Of a DNA stretch of 42,137 nucleotides, positions 17,914 through 27,112 are shown one piece after another. The stretch spans positions 1 through 42,137 of the forward strand of contig JAGQMN010000005.1 in assembly GCA_020428645.1 (NCBI GenBank), read 5' to 3'. The notes beneath the pieces were generated by a model. The model had not been told where the DNA came from. It searched no databases and saw nothing but the letters and a program-made list of their open reading frames with translations. A program made the position numbers and the translations under genes. The stretch comes from Patescibacteria group bacterium. Lineage in GTDB: Bacteria > Patescibacteriota > Minisyncoccia > Phycocordibacterales > UBA1006. Positions within the stretch are counted from its first letter, which is position 1. The number at the start of each line of letters is the position of its first letter.

Positions 17914-18978
17914 TTATATCATCGAATCAAGTAATTTTGGATTAAGCGAATGACGGTACGCATCTTCAACAGTAATGTGTCCTGCTTGAACCAACTCCAC
18001 CAGCGATTTATTCATATCGACCATACCTTGTTCAGCACCCGTTTCAATGACGGTATTGATTTCATAGGTCTTTCCCTCTCGAATAAGGTTCGCGGTTGCC
18101 GTTGTATTAATCATGAGCTCATACGCTGGTACCATACCACCACGCTGACTCTTAATGAGGCGTTGTGAGAAAATTCCAATGAGCGATCCAGCAAGCTGAG
18201 TACGCACCTGGTTCTGTTGATTTGCTGGGAATGAATCAACAATACGATCGATGGTCTGGGCAGCGTTATTCGTATGGAGTGTTGAAAATACGAGGTGTCC
18301 TGTTTCCGCAGCCGTTACTACTGTTGAAATCGTCTCTGGATTACGCATTTCACCCACCATGATAACGTTGACGTCCTGACGAAATACTGACTTCAAGCCC
18401 GTTTCAAAGGACTTGGTATCAATACCAACAGCACGTTGATCAATGATTGATTGGTCATCGTGGAAGAGGTACTCGATAGGATTTTCAATAGTGACAATGT
18501 GCTCGCGACGATTGTGATTAATCATGGAAATCATAGCAGCCATCGTGGTCGACTTTCCTTGACCCACTGGACCAACAACGAGGAAGAGTCCTTGTTCCTT
18601 TTGAGTGAACTGTTCAAGCACCTGAGGAAGATTGAGTTCGCGTAACTCTCGCACTTCTTGAATCACGCGGAACGTGATGTTGACGCCGTCACTCTGAACA
18701 TAGGCAGTCGAGCGCATCCGAAGTTCATCATGAAATGAGTACGCAAAATCAATTTCTTCAATGTTCATGACTTTGGCGAGCTGGTCCTCGGTTACCACTT
18801 CCTTGAGAATACCAATCGTATCTTCTTTTGTCAGGACATCTCGATTCGCTAGTGGTATCAACTCAGTTTCAACTCGCATAATCGGTTTACGACCAGGCGA
18901 GAGGTGGAGGTCAGATGCATTCTCACGTTGTACGGTGAGGAGTAAGTTTTCTAAAAGTTGTTTGTAATCGTTATTCAT
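17914..18978 (-). CDS. pilT: Type IV pilus retraction ATPase PilT
   Basis: A 354-residue hexameric ATPase. Walker A is GPVGQGKST, the Asp box and Walker B lie in DVNVIMVGEMRNPETI, and the His box in LVFSTLHTNNA. NLIREGKTYEI near the C-terminus matches the PilT-specific AIRNLIRE-type motif, separating it from PilB. It depolymerises the pilus. The start at 18978 has TATACT 6 bases upstream, between the pilB stop and this ATG; a longer N-terminus to 19011 would run over that box. Confidence 0.93.
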   Translation of the reverse strand: MNNDYKQLLENLLLTVQRENASDLHLSPGRKPIMRVETELIPLANRDVLTKEDTIGILKEVVTEDQLAKVMNIEEIDFAYSFHDELRMRSTAYVQSDGVNITFRVIQEVRELRELNLPQVLEQFTQKEQGLFLVVGPVGQGKSTTMAAMISMINHNRREHIVTIENPIEYLFHDDQSIIDQRAVGIDTKSFETGLKSVFRQDVNVIMVGEMRNPETISTVVTAAETGHLVFSTLHTNNAAQTIDRIVDSFPANQQNQVRTQLAGSLIGIFSQRLIKSQRGGMVPAYELMINTTATANLIREGKTYEINTVIETGAEQGMVDMNKSLVELVQAGHITVEDAYRHSLNPKLLDSMI

Positions 18979-18991
18979 AGCGATAGTATAG

Positions 18992-20707
18992 TTAAAATTG
19001 ATTAATTTCACTGAATGATACTAGGCCGTCTAAGCCTTTGAGGATGGCCGACTCTTTGAGCGTGATCATACCCTTTCGACGAGCTGCCTCGTAAATCTTT
19101 TGTTCGGTAGGATCTTCGAGGATAATTTCTTCAATCTCTTTATCGACCTTAAACATTTCCAGAATAGCAAGTCGACCTTTCATACCATCTGGCGCTTCCT
19201 TCGTTGATTGTACGTTGTACAGATTACGATCTAAATCAAGGTCTTTTTTGTACGCATCAGGAAGATCAGCAAACTGCTCTTGTATCATTTTTTTAATACT
19301 CGCTTCTTCTTCAATAGGTACTGCCGCACCATCAGCAATCTTACGTACCAAACGTTGTGCTACACCAAGGATGAGAGTTGGCGCAATAAGGTATGGATCA
19401 ACACCCATATCAACCAAACGAGGAATAATTCCGAACGAACTATTCGTGTGTAAGGTAGCAAACACAAGGTGACCAGTAAGCGCTGCTTGAATAGCAAGAT
19501 TGGCGGTTTCCTTATCACGAATTTCCCCAACCATGATGACGTCCGGGTCCTGACGAACGATCGAGCGTAGCCCTGAAGCAAAGGTGTATCCAATTTCGGC
19601 ATGCACCTGTGATTGACTAACTCCAGGGAACTGATACTCGACCGGATCTTCGAGTGATACCACGTTTTTGGTTTCCCGATCTACTTCACCAAGCATGGAG
19701 TAGAGGGTTGTTGTCTTACCTGAACCGGTTGGTCCAGTGATGAGAATGAGTCCGTGAGGTCGTTCAATGGCTTCTCGAATCATACGTTCATGCTCTGATG
19801 AGAGACCAAGGAGATTGAGTTTCCGAATACCTTTCTGTGAATCGAGAATACGAATCACCACCTTCTCACCAAAGAAGGTTGGCATGATAGAAACACGAAA
19901 GTCAATTTTCCTACCATCAATCATCGCCGGGAATCGTCCATCTTGTGGTTTACGACGTTCATCGAGCTTCATCGTTTTCGTCATAATTTTAATACGTGCA
20001 ATGACCGCACTGTGCACCGCTTTGGGTACTTCGAGGTAGGTATTGAGAATACCGTCAATACGAAAACGAACCCGTACAATCTCACCGGTATGCTCAATGT
20101 GGATATCTGACGCTCCCTGTTTTACCGCATGGCGAATGATAGCCGCAACCATTTTGGTGACCGGTGCATCTTCTTTAATTTTTCCATCTTTCTCTTCACT
20201 CTTCTCGTCATCATCTTTAATATCATCAACTGCAGCATCAATATCAATGTACTCATCAATTACATCACCCACTTCACCGGTTAACCCTGTGTACTTTTTC
20301 ATGATTTCATTGAAACCATACTCAGTGATGATGTAAATTTCATACGGTGTGCCTGTCTCAGCAGTGATAAATTGAAGAACATTTTGTGCCTCAATGTTAC
20401 GTGGATCGAGCATACCAACTTCAAGAATTCCATCATCAGTCATACCAAATGCAACCATCTGATAGGTTCGTGCGCTATCCTGTGGAATTTTTTTAACAAT
20501 TTCTTCTTCAATATCTGCGTAGTTGATAGTTTTCTTCTTCACACCAAAATACTCACTCTTGGCATCAAGAATAGCTTCATCAGAGATACCCATTTCAGAC
20601 AATACTTCTTCAATTGTTTTCTCTTCTTTGGTGGTGCGTCCAATAATCTCATCAATTTGATAACGATTAATGAGACCTTTTTTTACCAGTGTCTCTAAAA
20701 AATTCAT
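18992..20707 (-). CDS. pilB: Type IV pilus extension ATPase PilB
   Basis: A 571-residue GspE/PilB ATPase. Residues about 1-150 form the N-terminal MshEN-like domain (RYQIDEIIGRTTKEEKTIEEVL). Walker A is GPTGSGKTT, the Asp box/Walker B DPDVIMVGEIRDKETA, the His box LVFATLHTNSS. It powers pilus polymerisation. The stretch between LVRKIADG and GRLAILEMF, where most PilB/GspE carry four zinc-binding Cys, has none. An extended -10 (TGGTATGAT) lies about 20 bases upstream. Confidence 0.94.
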   Translation of the reverse strand: MNFLETLVKKGLINRYQIDEIIGRTTKEEKTIEEVLSEMGISDEAILDAKSEYFGVKKKTINYADIEEEIVKKIPQDSARTYQMVAFGMTDDGILEVGMLDPRNIEAQNVLQFITAETGTPYEIYIITEYGFNEIMKKYTGLTGEVGDVIDEYIDIDAAVDDIKDDDEKSEEKDGKIKEDAPVTKMVAAIIRHAVKQGASDIHIEHTGEIVRVRFRIDGILNTYLEVPKAVHSAVIARIKIMTKTMKLDERRKPQDGRFPAMIDGRKIDFRVSIMPTFFGEKVVIRILDSQKGIRKLNLLGLSSEHERMIREAIERPHGLILITGPTGSGKTTTLYSMLGEVDRETKNVVSLEDPVEYQFPGVSQSQVHAEIGYTFASGLRSIVRQDPDVIMVGEIRDKETANLAIQAALTGHLVFATLHTNSSFGIIPRLVDMGVDPYLIAPTLILGVAQRLVRKIADGAAVPIEEEASIKKMIQEQFADLPDAYKKDLDLDRNLYNVQSTKEAPDGMKGRLAILEMFKVDKEIEEIILEDPTEQKIYEAARRKGMITLKESAILKGLDGLVSFSEINQF

Positions 20708-20734
20708 AGCGCGTATCTATACACTTTATCATAC

Positions 20735-20766
20735 CAAAAAATAACTCCCTTAGGAAAGGAGTTATT
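20735..20766 (-). terminator. Terminator of the pilMNOP-like operon
   Basis: Stem AATAACTCC/GGAGTTATT (20740-20748 with 20758-20766) followed by T6 on the minus strand. It separates the pilM operon from pilB. Confidence 0.8.
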
Positions 20767-20774
20767 GTGTAACG

Positions 20775-21212
20775 TTAGATTGTTTCTTCAAAAAAACCAG
20801 TACCACCATCGTCAAGAACACTAGTATCACTACCAAGACCATCACCAACGATTTCAACCGTGTCAAACCCAATCGGTCGGAATGGATTTGGGCGACCAAT
20901 ACGCACTGGTTTTGGAATGGTGAATCGACTATCTTCAAGTTCTCTAAACACAGGATTTTGGAAAATATCATCATTGAGTTCGATATTTTGAATGTTTCCT
21001 AAAATACGAAGAATCTCCGCATTCGCAAGATCAGTATCAGTTTCCTGAATTTGACCAAACGACCCTGAGCCAATGAGACTTGAGAGTGAGCTTGAGCTAC
21101 CTGTTTGTGAGCTTGAGCTCTCCTTACCACTGAGTGCAGAGTAAATAATGAGTGCGCAAATCGCAATAATGAGTCCAAAAATAATATTCTTAATTGTCTT
21201 TTTATTCTTCAT
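20775..21212 (-). CDS. PilP-like inner-membrane pilus protein
   Basis: A 145-residue protein with one membrane segment (about 8-28), a Ser-rich linker and a short conserved stretch PVRIGRPNPFRPIG, similar to the GR-x-PF motif of PilP/GspC-type proteins. There is no lipobox Cys. Its place after pilM-pilN-pilO supports a PilP-like part of the alignment complex, but with no outer membrane expected in this lineage its partner may differ. Confidence 0.65.
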   Translation of the reverse strand: MKNKKTIKNIIFGLIIAICALIIYSALSGKESSSSQTGSSSSLSSLIGSGSFGQIQETDTDLANAEILRILGNIQNIELNDDIFQNPVFRELEDSRFTIPKPVRIGRPNPFRPIGFDTVEIVGDGLGSDTSVLDDGGTGFFEETI

Positions 21213-21223
21213 GGTAGTACTTT

Positions 21224-21784
21224 TTAAATATTATCTTTCAACCAGTAGGTATCAACACTAATATTGTAGCTGTAATTCGTATCAAATCCACTCGGTGGTG
21301 TAATACTGAATGAGCGAATATCGGTAATACGTAAATTCTTCTCAATATCTTTCAAGAACGAAATAAATTCTGAGTACCCACCATTAATACTGAAGTCAAG
21401 GGTAATAATACCATAATCTTTGGTTTCGATATCGAAGCTTTGAACCTGCTGACTATCACCCTCTTCTTCTTTGGTGGTAGTTGCAGCTTGAATCGACAGG
21501 TCATAGCGATCAGCAATCTGTTCAAATTCAAGAATCAGTTTAACGTTATCAGCACTTTCAGGAATGAGTTTCTCTAAACGGCGAACATCTGAATTCGTGA
21601 TAGCGTTTCTTTTTTCAAGGAGCGAATCACGGACTGATTGAAGCGTGCGTGCGTTATCAAGGACATCTTCAAGCTCTGTTCCCTTTGCCTGCATTGCCTT
21701 AATCTCAGTGTACTGTGGTTGCACAACGAGAACGAATACAGCAATGGATACGATGGTAACAATAATTGAAATAATGTTTTTCAT
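21224..21784 (-). CDS. pilO: Type IV pilus assembly protein PilO-like
   Basis: A 186-residue protein: N-terminal membrane helix (about 4-22), a coiled-coil region (KAMQAKGTELEDVLDNARTL...RLEKLIP) and a ferredoxin-like C-terminal domain (YGIITLDFSINGGYSEFISFLKDIEKNLRI), the PilO plan. It pairs with PilN to link cytoplasmic PilM to the pilus machinery. It lies 11 bases before the PilP-like gene. Confidence 0.85.
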   Translation of the reverse strand: MKNIISIIVTIVSIAVFVLVVQPQYTEIKAMQAKGTELEDVLDNARTLQSVRDSLLEKRNAITNSDVRRLEKLIPESADNVKLILEFEQIADRYDLSIQAATTTKEEEGDSQQVQSFDIETKDYGIITLDFSINGGYSEFISFLKDIEKNLRITDIRSFSITPPSGFDTNYSYNISVDTYWLKDNI

Positions 21785-21808
21785 AATGGTAGTGAAATGC
21801 GTAGTAGC

Positions 21809-22501
21809 TTACTGGGTAATTCCGTCAAAGTTAATATCAACACCGGCAGGGAGTTCATCGTTGGTTGGTGGAATGATCACCCCATCAGGTACCTCGGTGT
21901 TCGCTTCAGTGTTAACGGTGGTTCGACCAAATTTAAGGAGCTCAGGATTCAAGGTAAATTGAACAGAAAACGTAATGCGACCTGTTTCAGTGAGCGTGAA
22001 ATCAGAAAAAATATGATTTTGAATATAGTTGTTATCTTCAAAAATGTCAGACTGTTGGGCAATCTGAAGGTAGCCTCGTGCTTCACCAGTCATGCTCACC
22101 GCTGATCCTTCTAGTTCATACTCAAACGAGAGATTGTTAAAACTCACCTCAGGAAGTGTTGATTCACCAAGTGAGTCAAGAAAATCAGAAACCGCAATGT
22201 GTTTATTAAGGAGCTCAGTACCTGCCTGTAAACGAATGTCGAGTTTTTTCAAGTCCAAAATAGCTGCGGGTTCAAACGCCTTCTCAGCACGGTTAATAGA
22301 ATCAATGCGTGAATTAATCACTGATGCAAGTCGTGCCTTGTATAGATATACACCCGCAGTAGAAATGAGTGCGGTCACGAACAAAAGAATCGACAAAATA
22401 CCAAAGAGACTGCGACGTGCCTTGCTACCTTTTGACTCAGGAGCTTTCACACCGCCAGGATTTTTCTTTGGGATAAATGTTGTTTTAAATTCTTTGTCCA
22501 T
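21809..22501 (-). CDS. pilN: Type IV pilus assembly protein PilN-like
   Basis: A 230-residue protein with a basic cytoplasmic tail (EFKTTFIPKKNPGGVKAPES), a membrane helix (about 33-53), a coiled coil, and a C-terminal domain. The N-terminal tail should bind PilM, as known for PilN. The usual INLLP motif is not obvious and the sequence is diverged, so the call rests on order (pilM-pilN-pilO) and topology. Confidence 0.78.
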   Translation of the reverse strand: MDKEFKTTFIPKKNPGGVKAPESKGSKARRSLFGILSILLFVTALISTAGVYLYKARLASVINSRIDSINRAEKAFEPAAILDLKKLDIRLQAGTELLNKHIAVSDFLDSLGESTLPEVSFNNLSFEYELEGSAVSMTGEARGYLQIAQQSDIFEDNNYIQNHIFSDFTLTETGRITFSVQFTLNPELLKFGRTTVNTEANTEVPDGVIIPPTNDELPAGVDINFDGITQ

Positions 22502-22543
22502 AGATATGTTTATTATAGTTCTTTTTAATAAAAAATGAAAAGG

Positions 22544-23677
22544 TTACTCAAGACCTTGGAGCGCAAGACCAACTGCTACTGCAAATTCAGGTCCAGCTTG
22601 TCTCAGTACTTCCTCAAGAAAATCAGGTGACAGAGCTTTTGAAAATGGATCAGCAAAGGTGGTGGTAATGTTGTACTTTGACTCAATTTGCTCTTTAAAA
22701 CTAGGCATCGCTGAACCACCACCAGTCAAAATAATTTTACTAATTGGTTTTCGATACTCTTTTTCAAAGTCCAAAATGACATTCTGAATTTCAGAAAAAA
22801 TGTAATTCACACCAGTACTTATAATGTTGTATGCCTCAGTGTTCGGATGAGTCTTGTTGAGTCCAACTTCACGCTTAAGTTTTTCTGCATCTTCAAACTC
22901 AAGCTCAAGTGATTTTTGGAGCGATGATGAGAGGTAGGCAGAACCACGGTTCACTGCTCGGAATTTACGTACGACACCATGTTCAATGATGCTCATCCGA
23001 ACACCTGATGCACCAAAATCAATGAGCATGACAGGAGCAAGTTCATGTTTAAATGAACCGCGAATAGCACTGAATGTTTCGATTTCATACGCAACTGATG
23101 AGAACTGACCAAGTGAGTTTGATACGGTATTGTAGCGTTCAACAACCTCGTTCCGTACCGCAGCTACAAGTACATCAATTTCTTTCTTCTTTGGCGCACC
23201 AATCTCTTCATCTTCACCATACACTTCCTTTTCAGGAATAATCCACCAATCGAGCGATACTTCAGTGAGCGGTACCGGAATGTACTTACGTGCTTCGTTC
23301 TGTACCACACCACCGAGTTCACGTTGTCCAATAGGTGGTACTTGCAGAATAAAAATAAGACTCGTGGATGATGACACTGAAATCAACGCTTGCTTTGCAT
23401 TCACGTTTGCTTGACCAATCAAATTTTTGAGTGCATCAGTAAGCTTATCTATTTCTAGATTAGTGAGTTGACCAGCAACACCTGGTTCACCCGCATCATT
23501 CATTTGATATGGGCCGAGTGCGACTTCTCCGTAGGTTTCAAGCACAATGCGCCCTTTATCTTTCTTGAGCTGTGCGATTTTAATCGATGAAGAACCAATG
23601 TCGATACCAACATATCGATCAGAACGTGGGTTCGTTAATCCAGAGAAAATGTTTTTCAACGTGTCTTGTATACTCAT
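22544..23677 (-). CDS. pilM: Type IV pilus assembly protein PilM (actin-like ATPase)
   Basis: A 377-residue actin-like protein with phosphate-1 motif YVGIDIGSSSIKIAQL, PilM-type segments (SSSTSLIFILQVPPIG, RKYIPVPLTEVSLDWW) and later VMLIDFGASGVRMSI and ILTGGGSAMPSF. It is the cytoplasmic hub of the PilMNO complex. The start at 23677 is preferred because TGGTATACT, an extended -10 box, ends 7 bases before it; the longer frame to 23722 would cross the promoter. It is divergent from comF. Confidence 0.92.
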   Translation of the reverse strand: MSIQDTLKNIFSGLTNPRSDRYVGIDIGSSSIKIAQLKKDKGRIVLETYGEVALGPYQMNDAGEPGVAGQLTNLEIDKLTDALKNLIGQANVNAKQALISVSSSTSLIFILQVPPIGQRELGGVVQNEARKYIPVPLTEVSLDWWIIPEKEVYGEDEEIGAPKKKEIDVLVAAVRNEVVERYNTVSNSLGQFSSVAYEIETFSAIRGSFKHELAPVMLIDFGASGVRMSIIEHGVVRKFRAVNRGSAYLSSSLQKSLELEFEDAEKLKREVGLNKTHPNTEAYNIISTGVNYIFSEIQNVILDFEKEYRKPISKIILTGGGSAMPSFKEQIESKYNITTTFADPFSKALSPDFLEEVLRQAGPEFAVAVGLALQGLE

Positions 23678-23720
23678 GGAAAATAGTATACCACATATGC
23701 TCTGTGGTAGACTAGAACTC
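23678..23720. promoter_or_regulatory. Divergent leaderless promoters of pilM and comF
   Basis: Only 43 bases separate the two start codons. On minus, TGGTATACT is 7 bases before the pilM ATG; on plus, TGGTAGACT is 7 bases before the comF ATG. Both are extended -10 boxes and their core promoter regions overlap, so the two genes may compete for polymerase or be controlled together. Confidence 0.6.
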
Positions 23721-24338
23721 ATGAAATGGTTGCGTCAAATCGTAGCACTCGTCTTCCCTGCCCGCTATACACGAGCACAGCTCAAGATCATACCGCGAGC
23801 ACCGAATCCTGACATACGGAATGTATTTGCATGCTTTGATTATCACCACACAAAAGGAAAAGCATTAGTATACGCACTAAAGCGAACACGCGATCGAATA
23901 CTCACGCAGTATGTCGCTGAACACATGGCTGAACATGTATATGAATACCTCGCCGAACAACAACAGTTCTCGTATTTTTTGAATCCCATAGTAGTTCCTG
24001 TTCCTATTACAAAACGTCAACGACAGGTGCGAGGTTTTAATCAAACCGAAGCGTTGGCTCGTGAGTTTGCACAATTGATAGGTGGATCATATACACCCTA
24101 CCTCGCATACAAACACAGAGAAACCGAAAAACAAGCGCTGGTGAAATCGCGTAGCCAACGTTTCATTAATGTACAAAACTGTTTTTCACTATCACGAGAA
24201 CAACAATCTGATCTTCTACACAAAGACATCATTATTATTGATGACCTCGTCACAACAGGTGCAACGATTGCATCATTGGAAAAAACGCTCCGGGCAGCTG
24301 GTGCACGAAACGTTATTGCGATTACGGTCGCTCACTAG
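23721..24338 (+). CDS. comF: ComF family phosphoribosyltransferase-like protein
   Basis: A 205-residue ComF/GntX protein: VPVPITKRQRQVRGFNQTEALA and the PRPP-binding loop DIIIIDDLVTTGATI. The N-terminal zinc ribbon found in many ComF proteins (CxxC pairs) is absent here. In competent bacteria ComF is needed for DNA uptake or processing; its place beside the pilus operon fits that. The 3' end overlaps the convergent 7-TM gene by 17 bases. Confidence 0.9.
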   Translation: MKWLRQIVALVFPARYTRAQLKIIPRAPNPDIRNVFACFDYHHTKGKALVYALKRTRDRILTQYVAEHMAEHVYEYLAEQQQFSYFLNPIVVPVPITKRQRQVRGFNQTEALAREFAQLIGGSYTPYLAYKHRETEKQALVKSRSQRFINVQNCFSLSREQQSDLLHKDIIIIDDLVTTGATIASLEKTLRAAGARNVIAITVAH

Positions 24339-25056
24339 GTCTAGTTACGGTACCTAGTTTTTGGTAATAAATAGGAAGGATTTTACCAACGACCACGAGT
24401 GCTGCAAGTATCGCAAAACCGCACAGTATTGATGGTACATCCTTACCAGTAATAACTTGTAGTACGACGAGGGTGTACGTTGGTATCAGAAATAACAAGT
24501 AGGCTACAAGCATCCACACGTTCAATCTACGTATGTGTTGTTTACGTTTTGAGAAAATATATACGAGCAATATGAAAAGAGAGCTTCCAACAATGACTAT
24601 GTAGTGCCATAGATAGACACGATGAAATACTGATGTAACCGTAAACTGAACGTACGTGCCTAAGCATGCATATCCAAAATAAGGATCAGAAGGCAAAAAG
24701 AAACCTATGGCGAGTAATATCGTTAGGATGTACAGAAGTTTAAGTAACCATGTTTTTGTAATTGAATTAATGTAGTAAATGTAGTGCAAACCAATTACCG
24801 GCAAAAACGCAGTTGATGCAAAACCGATGCGTGACCATATAGGAGCACCAACATGCGTACCACAGATAACAAATTCAGCTAGTTGAAATAGTGCGAGACT
24901 AACCAAAAAACCAATCGACAATATTCCAATGGTTGTTTTCCGATACTTAACAAGCACGAAGAGGGCTAGAATAATTTCAATAGCAAATGTTGCTAATGCT
25001 ACCAGTGGAGTGAAACAACGTAGGATCATATGCTTATTTTTTTGTTTGATCTTCAT
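24322..25056 (-). CDS. Seven-TM membrane protein of unknown function
   Basis: A 244-residue protein with about seven hydrophobic helices and short loops, and little outside the membrane. The layout resembles the 7-TM sensory input module found in front of some bacterial histidine kinases, but no kinase or other output domain follows, so the function is open. TGGTATAGT ends 6 bases before the ATG at 25056, supporting this start and a leaderless transcript. Confidence 0.7.
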   Translation of the reverse strand: MKIKQKNKHMILRCFTPLVALATFAIEIILALFVLVKYRKTTIGILSIGFLVSLALFQLAEFVICGTHVGAPIWSRIGFASTAFLPVIGLHYIYYINSITKTWLLKLLYILTILLAIGFFLPSDPYFGYACLGTYVQFTVTSVFHRVYLWHYIVIVGSSLFILLVYIFSKRKQHIRRLNVWMLVAYLLFLIPTYTLVVLQVITGKDVPSILCGFAILAALVVVGKILPIYYQKLGTVTRPSERP

Positions 25057-25093
25057 ATGAATACTATACCAGTAATACTTATAATATTAATGG

Positions 25094-25525
25094 TTAACCT
25101 CGATGATAAGGATGATTCTCGAGGATAGAAAAACCGCGGTATAGTGCTTCGAGCGTCAACATAGTAGCGATGTCATGTGGAAAGGTTAATCCTGACAACG
25201 ACCACATCACGTCACCACGCTCTTTCAGTACTTCGGTATGACCGTCCGGTCCACCAACAACAAACGACAGATTGGTGCCATGGTTTTTTTGCATATCCAA
25301 AAATTGAGCGAGCCCCTTGGTATCGTAGCTCCCTCCTGTTTCATCTAAGAGTATACACACATCATTTCCAATGAGGTTGATAACTTTATGTTCGGTATCT
25401 TTGTTCTCTTTCACGTGGTGTACTGACACATCAACAAACCGACCGAGACGTTTTGTGTACTCTTCAATACCATCTTTAGCAAACGACAGGTGTGGTTTTC
25501 CAACAGTAATAATCTGTACTTTCAT
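25094..25525 (-). CDS. rlmH: 23S rRNA (pseudouridine1915-N3)-methyltransferase RlmH
   Basis: A 143-residue SPOUT methyltransferase. The knot and SAM-binding motifs are clear: LSFVVGGPDGHTEVL, MWSLSGLTFPHDIATMLTLEALYRGFSI and the C-terminal HPYHRG. It methylates pseudouridine 1915 in helix 69 of 23S rRNA, acting on the 70S ribosome. TATAGT lies 6 bases before the ATG. Confidence 0.95.
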   Translation of the reverse strand: MKVQIITVGKPHLSFAKDGIEEYTKRLGRFVDVSVHHVKENKDTEHKVINLIGNDVCILLDETGGSYDTKGLAQFLDMQKNHGTNLSFVVGGPDGHTEVLKERGDVMWSLSGLTFPHDIATMLTLEALYRGFSILENHPYHRG

Positions 25526-25603
25526 AAAAACACTATATCAAAAACATATAATCATTGTAGTAATACTTGCAACTTAAAATTATTAACTCTAAACTTGTAG
25601 TAT

Positions 25604-26359
25604 ATGTATTTACTCTTCAGAGATATAGACGAACATAATAAAACTAAAGCAATCGATTCACTGGTAGTCGATTCAACACCTAAACCAGCATTTTTCTTTA
25701 TGGTGGTGATGTCTGTGTTAATGGCGAGTTTTGGGCTCCTCATCAACAGCGCATCGGTAATTATTGGTTCAATGTTGATTGCACCAATCCTCTCTCCTAT
25801 TCTCTCAGTAGGACTTGGTATTACACTTGGTGATAACACTTTGATTAGACGATCTGGGTTCACGATTATTAAATCAGTGTTGTATTCAGTCGGTCTTTCT
25901 GCAGTGACAACTTGGTTGTTGTGGAGTCAAATTGGTGGAAATGATTTACGTAACAACCTCAATCCCGAAATTCTCTCGCGTATTGAACCAAACATTGTGT
26001 ACCTCTTTATCGCCATTGTTGCAGGACTCGCAACTGCGTACGCTCGGGTAAAACCAGAAATGAGCGATACGCTTCCAGGAACCGCAATCGCAGTTGCGCT
26101 CGTTCCCCCAATTGCAACAATTGGTATCGGGCTCGCGTTTCTTGATCTCACCATCATTTCTGGGGCACTCTCACTCTTCATACTCAATGGTATCGGAATT
26201 ATCATCGCAGCAATGTTTATGTTCTCGCTCATGAATATCTATTCCAAGAAACACGTTGTCGAGAAAACCATAGAAAAAGTCGACAAACAACAAGAAGAAC
26301 TCGCCATGAAAGCCGAAGCTGAAAAAGCTCGAAAAGAAGATGATAGCAACCTACGCTAA
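25604..26359 (+). CDS. DUF389 family membrane protein
   Basis: A 251-residue protein with the DUF389 (TIGR00341) core of about six membrane helices: ASFGLLINSASVIIGSMLIAPILSPILSVGLGI and the Pro-rich GTAIAVALVPPIATIGIGLA. The C-terminal 35 residues are a charged Lys/Glu-rich tail (KVDKQQEELAMKAEAEKARK). The family function is unknown. Here the N-terminal cytoplasmic domain seen in longer members is absent. A strong terminator follows. Confidence 0.85.
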   Translation: MYLLFRDIDEHNKTKAIDSLVVDSTPKPAFFFMVVMSVLMASFGLLINSASVIIGSMLIAPILSPILSVGLGITLGDNTLIRRSGFTIIKSVLYSVGLSAVTTWLLWSQIGGNDLRNNLNPEILSRIEPNIVYLFIAIVAGLATAYARVKPEMSDTLPGTAIAVALVPPIATIGIGLAFLDLTIISGALSLFILNGIGIIIAAMFMFSLMNIYSKKHVVEKTIEKVDKQQEELAMKAEAEKARKEDDSNLR

Positions 26360-26389
26360 GTGACAGGTTTTTTATTAACAATACAAACG

Positions 26390-26411
26390 AAAAGCGCCTA
26401 GGGCGCTTTTT
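26390..26411. terminator. Bidirectional terminator between convergent genes
   Basis: Stem AAAAGCGCC/GGCGCTTTT with loop TAG; A- and T-runs on both sides let it work both ways. Confidence 0.8.
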
Positions 26412-27039
26412 AAACATATTGCAAATACAGACCAATTGGTCCCACGAGTAAGTGGAATATAAATGACATTGGCTGATTTTTGAAAAAAATTGTTAGTGTA
26501 GCACATGGTATTCCCACCATGAACAACGCGGCAAGAACTGTTGGAAATCCATAGTAAACATGTGCCATCCCAAAGAAAAGTGTGCAGTATAAGAACCGAA
26601 ACGCAATATTGTAATTCCTAAAAATTACGTTTGGTGCCAACATGTACAGAAACTGTTGAACAGCAACAAAAATTGGATACAGTACAATTAAAAAATTAAT
26701 ATCGGTTTTGGTTCTCACAACAGGTATTACATAAATAGATTCTAGATATGAAAAGAGTACATACCCAACACATGAAATAACAAAGCCAATAAACAAGTGT
26801 TTCAAATCTAGTAGTGAAGCATGAGGGGCAAGGTTTTGTTTTGCGATTAATACAAAATCTCTAAATGATAGAGATACCAGTACTGCAATTGCAAAGCCAA
26901 TAACAATAATGCTGTACTTACCGAGGTTAAAGTATCCAAAGTAGTAGAGCAATATAATGGCAATTACATTTAAAATAAAAAATGTTAGTTGCTTAAACGT
27001 TCGGGGAACGAACGCAGTCAGAGAATATATCTGTTCCAT
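26410..27039 (-). CDS. CPBP-like (CAAX protease-like) membrane protein with altered active site
   Basis: A 209-residue protein with about six to seven membrane helices. The C-terminal half follows the plan of CPBP intramembrane proteases: a helix with paired acidic residues (here QQFLYM, so Glu-Glu is replaced by Gln-Gln), FGMAHVYYG with the first His, and FIFHLLVG with the second His. Losing the glutamates suggests an inactive or scaffolding member. The assignment is by pattern only and could be wrong. Confidence 0.5.
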   Translation of the reverse strand: MEQIYSLTAFVPRTFKQLTFFILNVIAIILLYYFGYFNLGKYSIIVIGFAIAVLVSLSFRDFVLIAKQNLAPHASLLDLKHLFIGFVISCVGYVLFSYLESIYVIPVVRTKTDINFLIVLYPIFVAVQQFLYMLAPNVIFRNYNIAFRFLYCTLFFGMAHVYYGFPTVLAALFMVGIPCATLTIFFKNQPMSFIFHLLVGPIGLYLQYV

Positions 27040-27112
27040 AGGGTTAGTGTGTTGAGTTAATATATTTTTTTAAATTATATAACCTTTCCCTAGAAACTCA
27101 AAATTCACCGTA

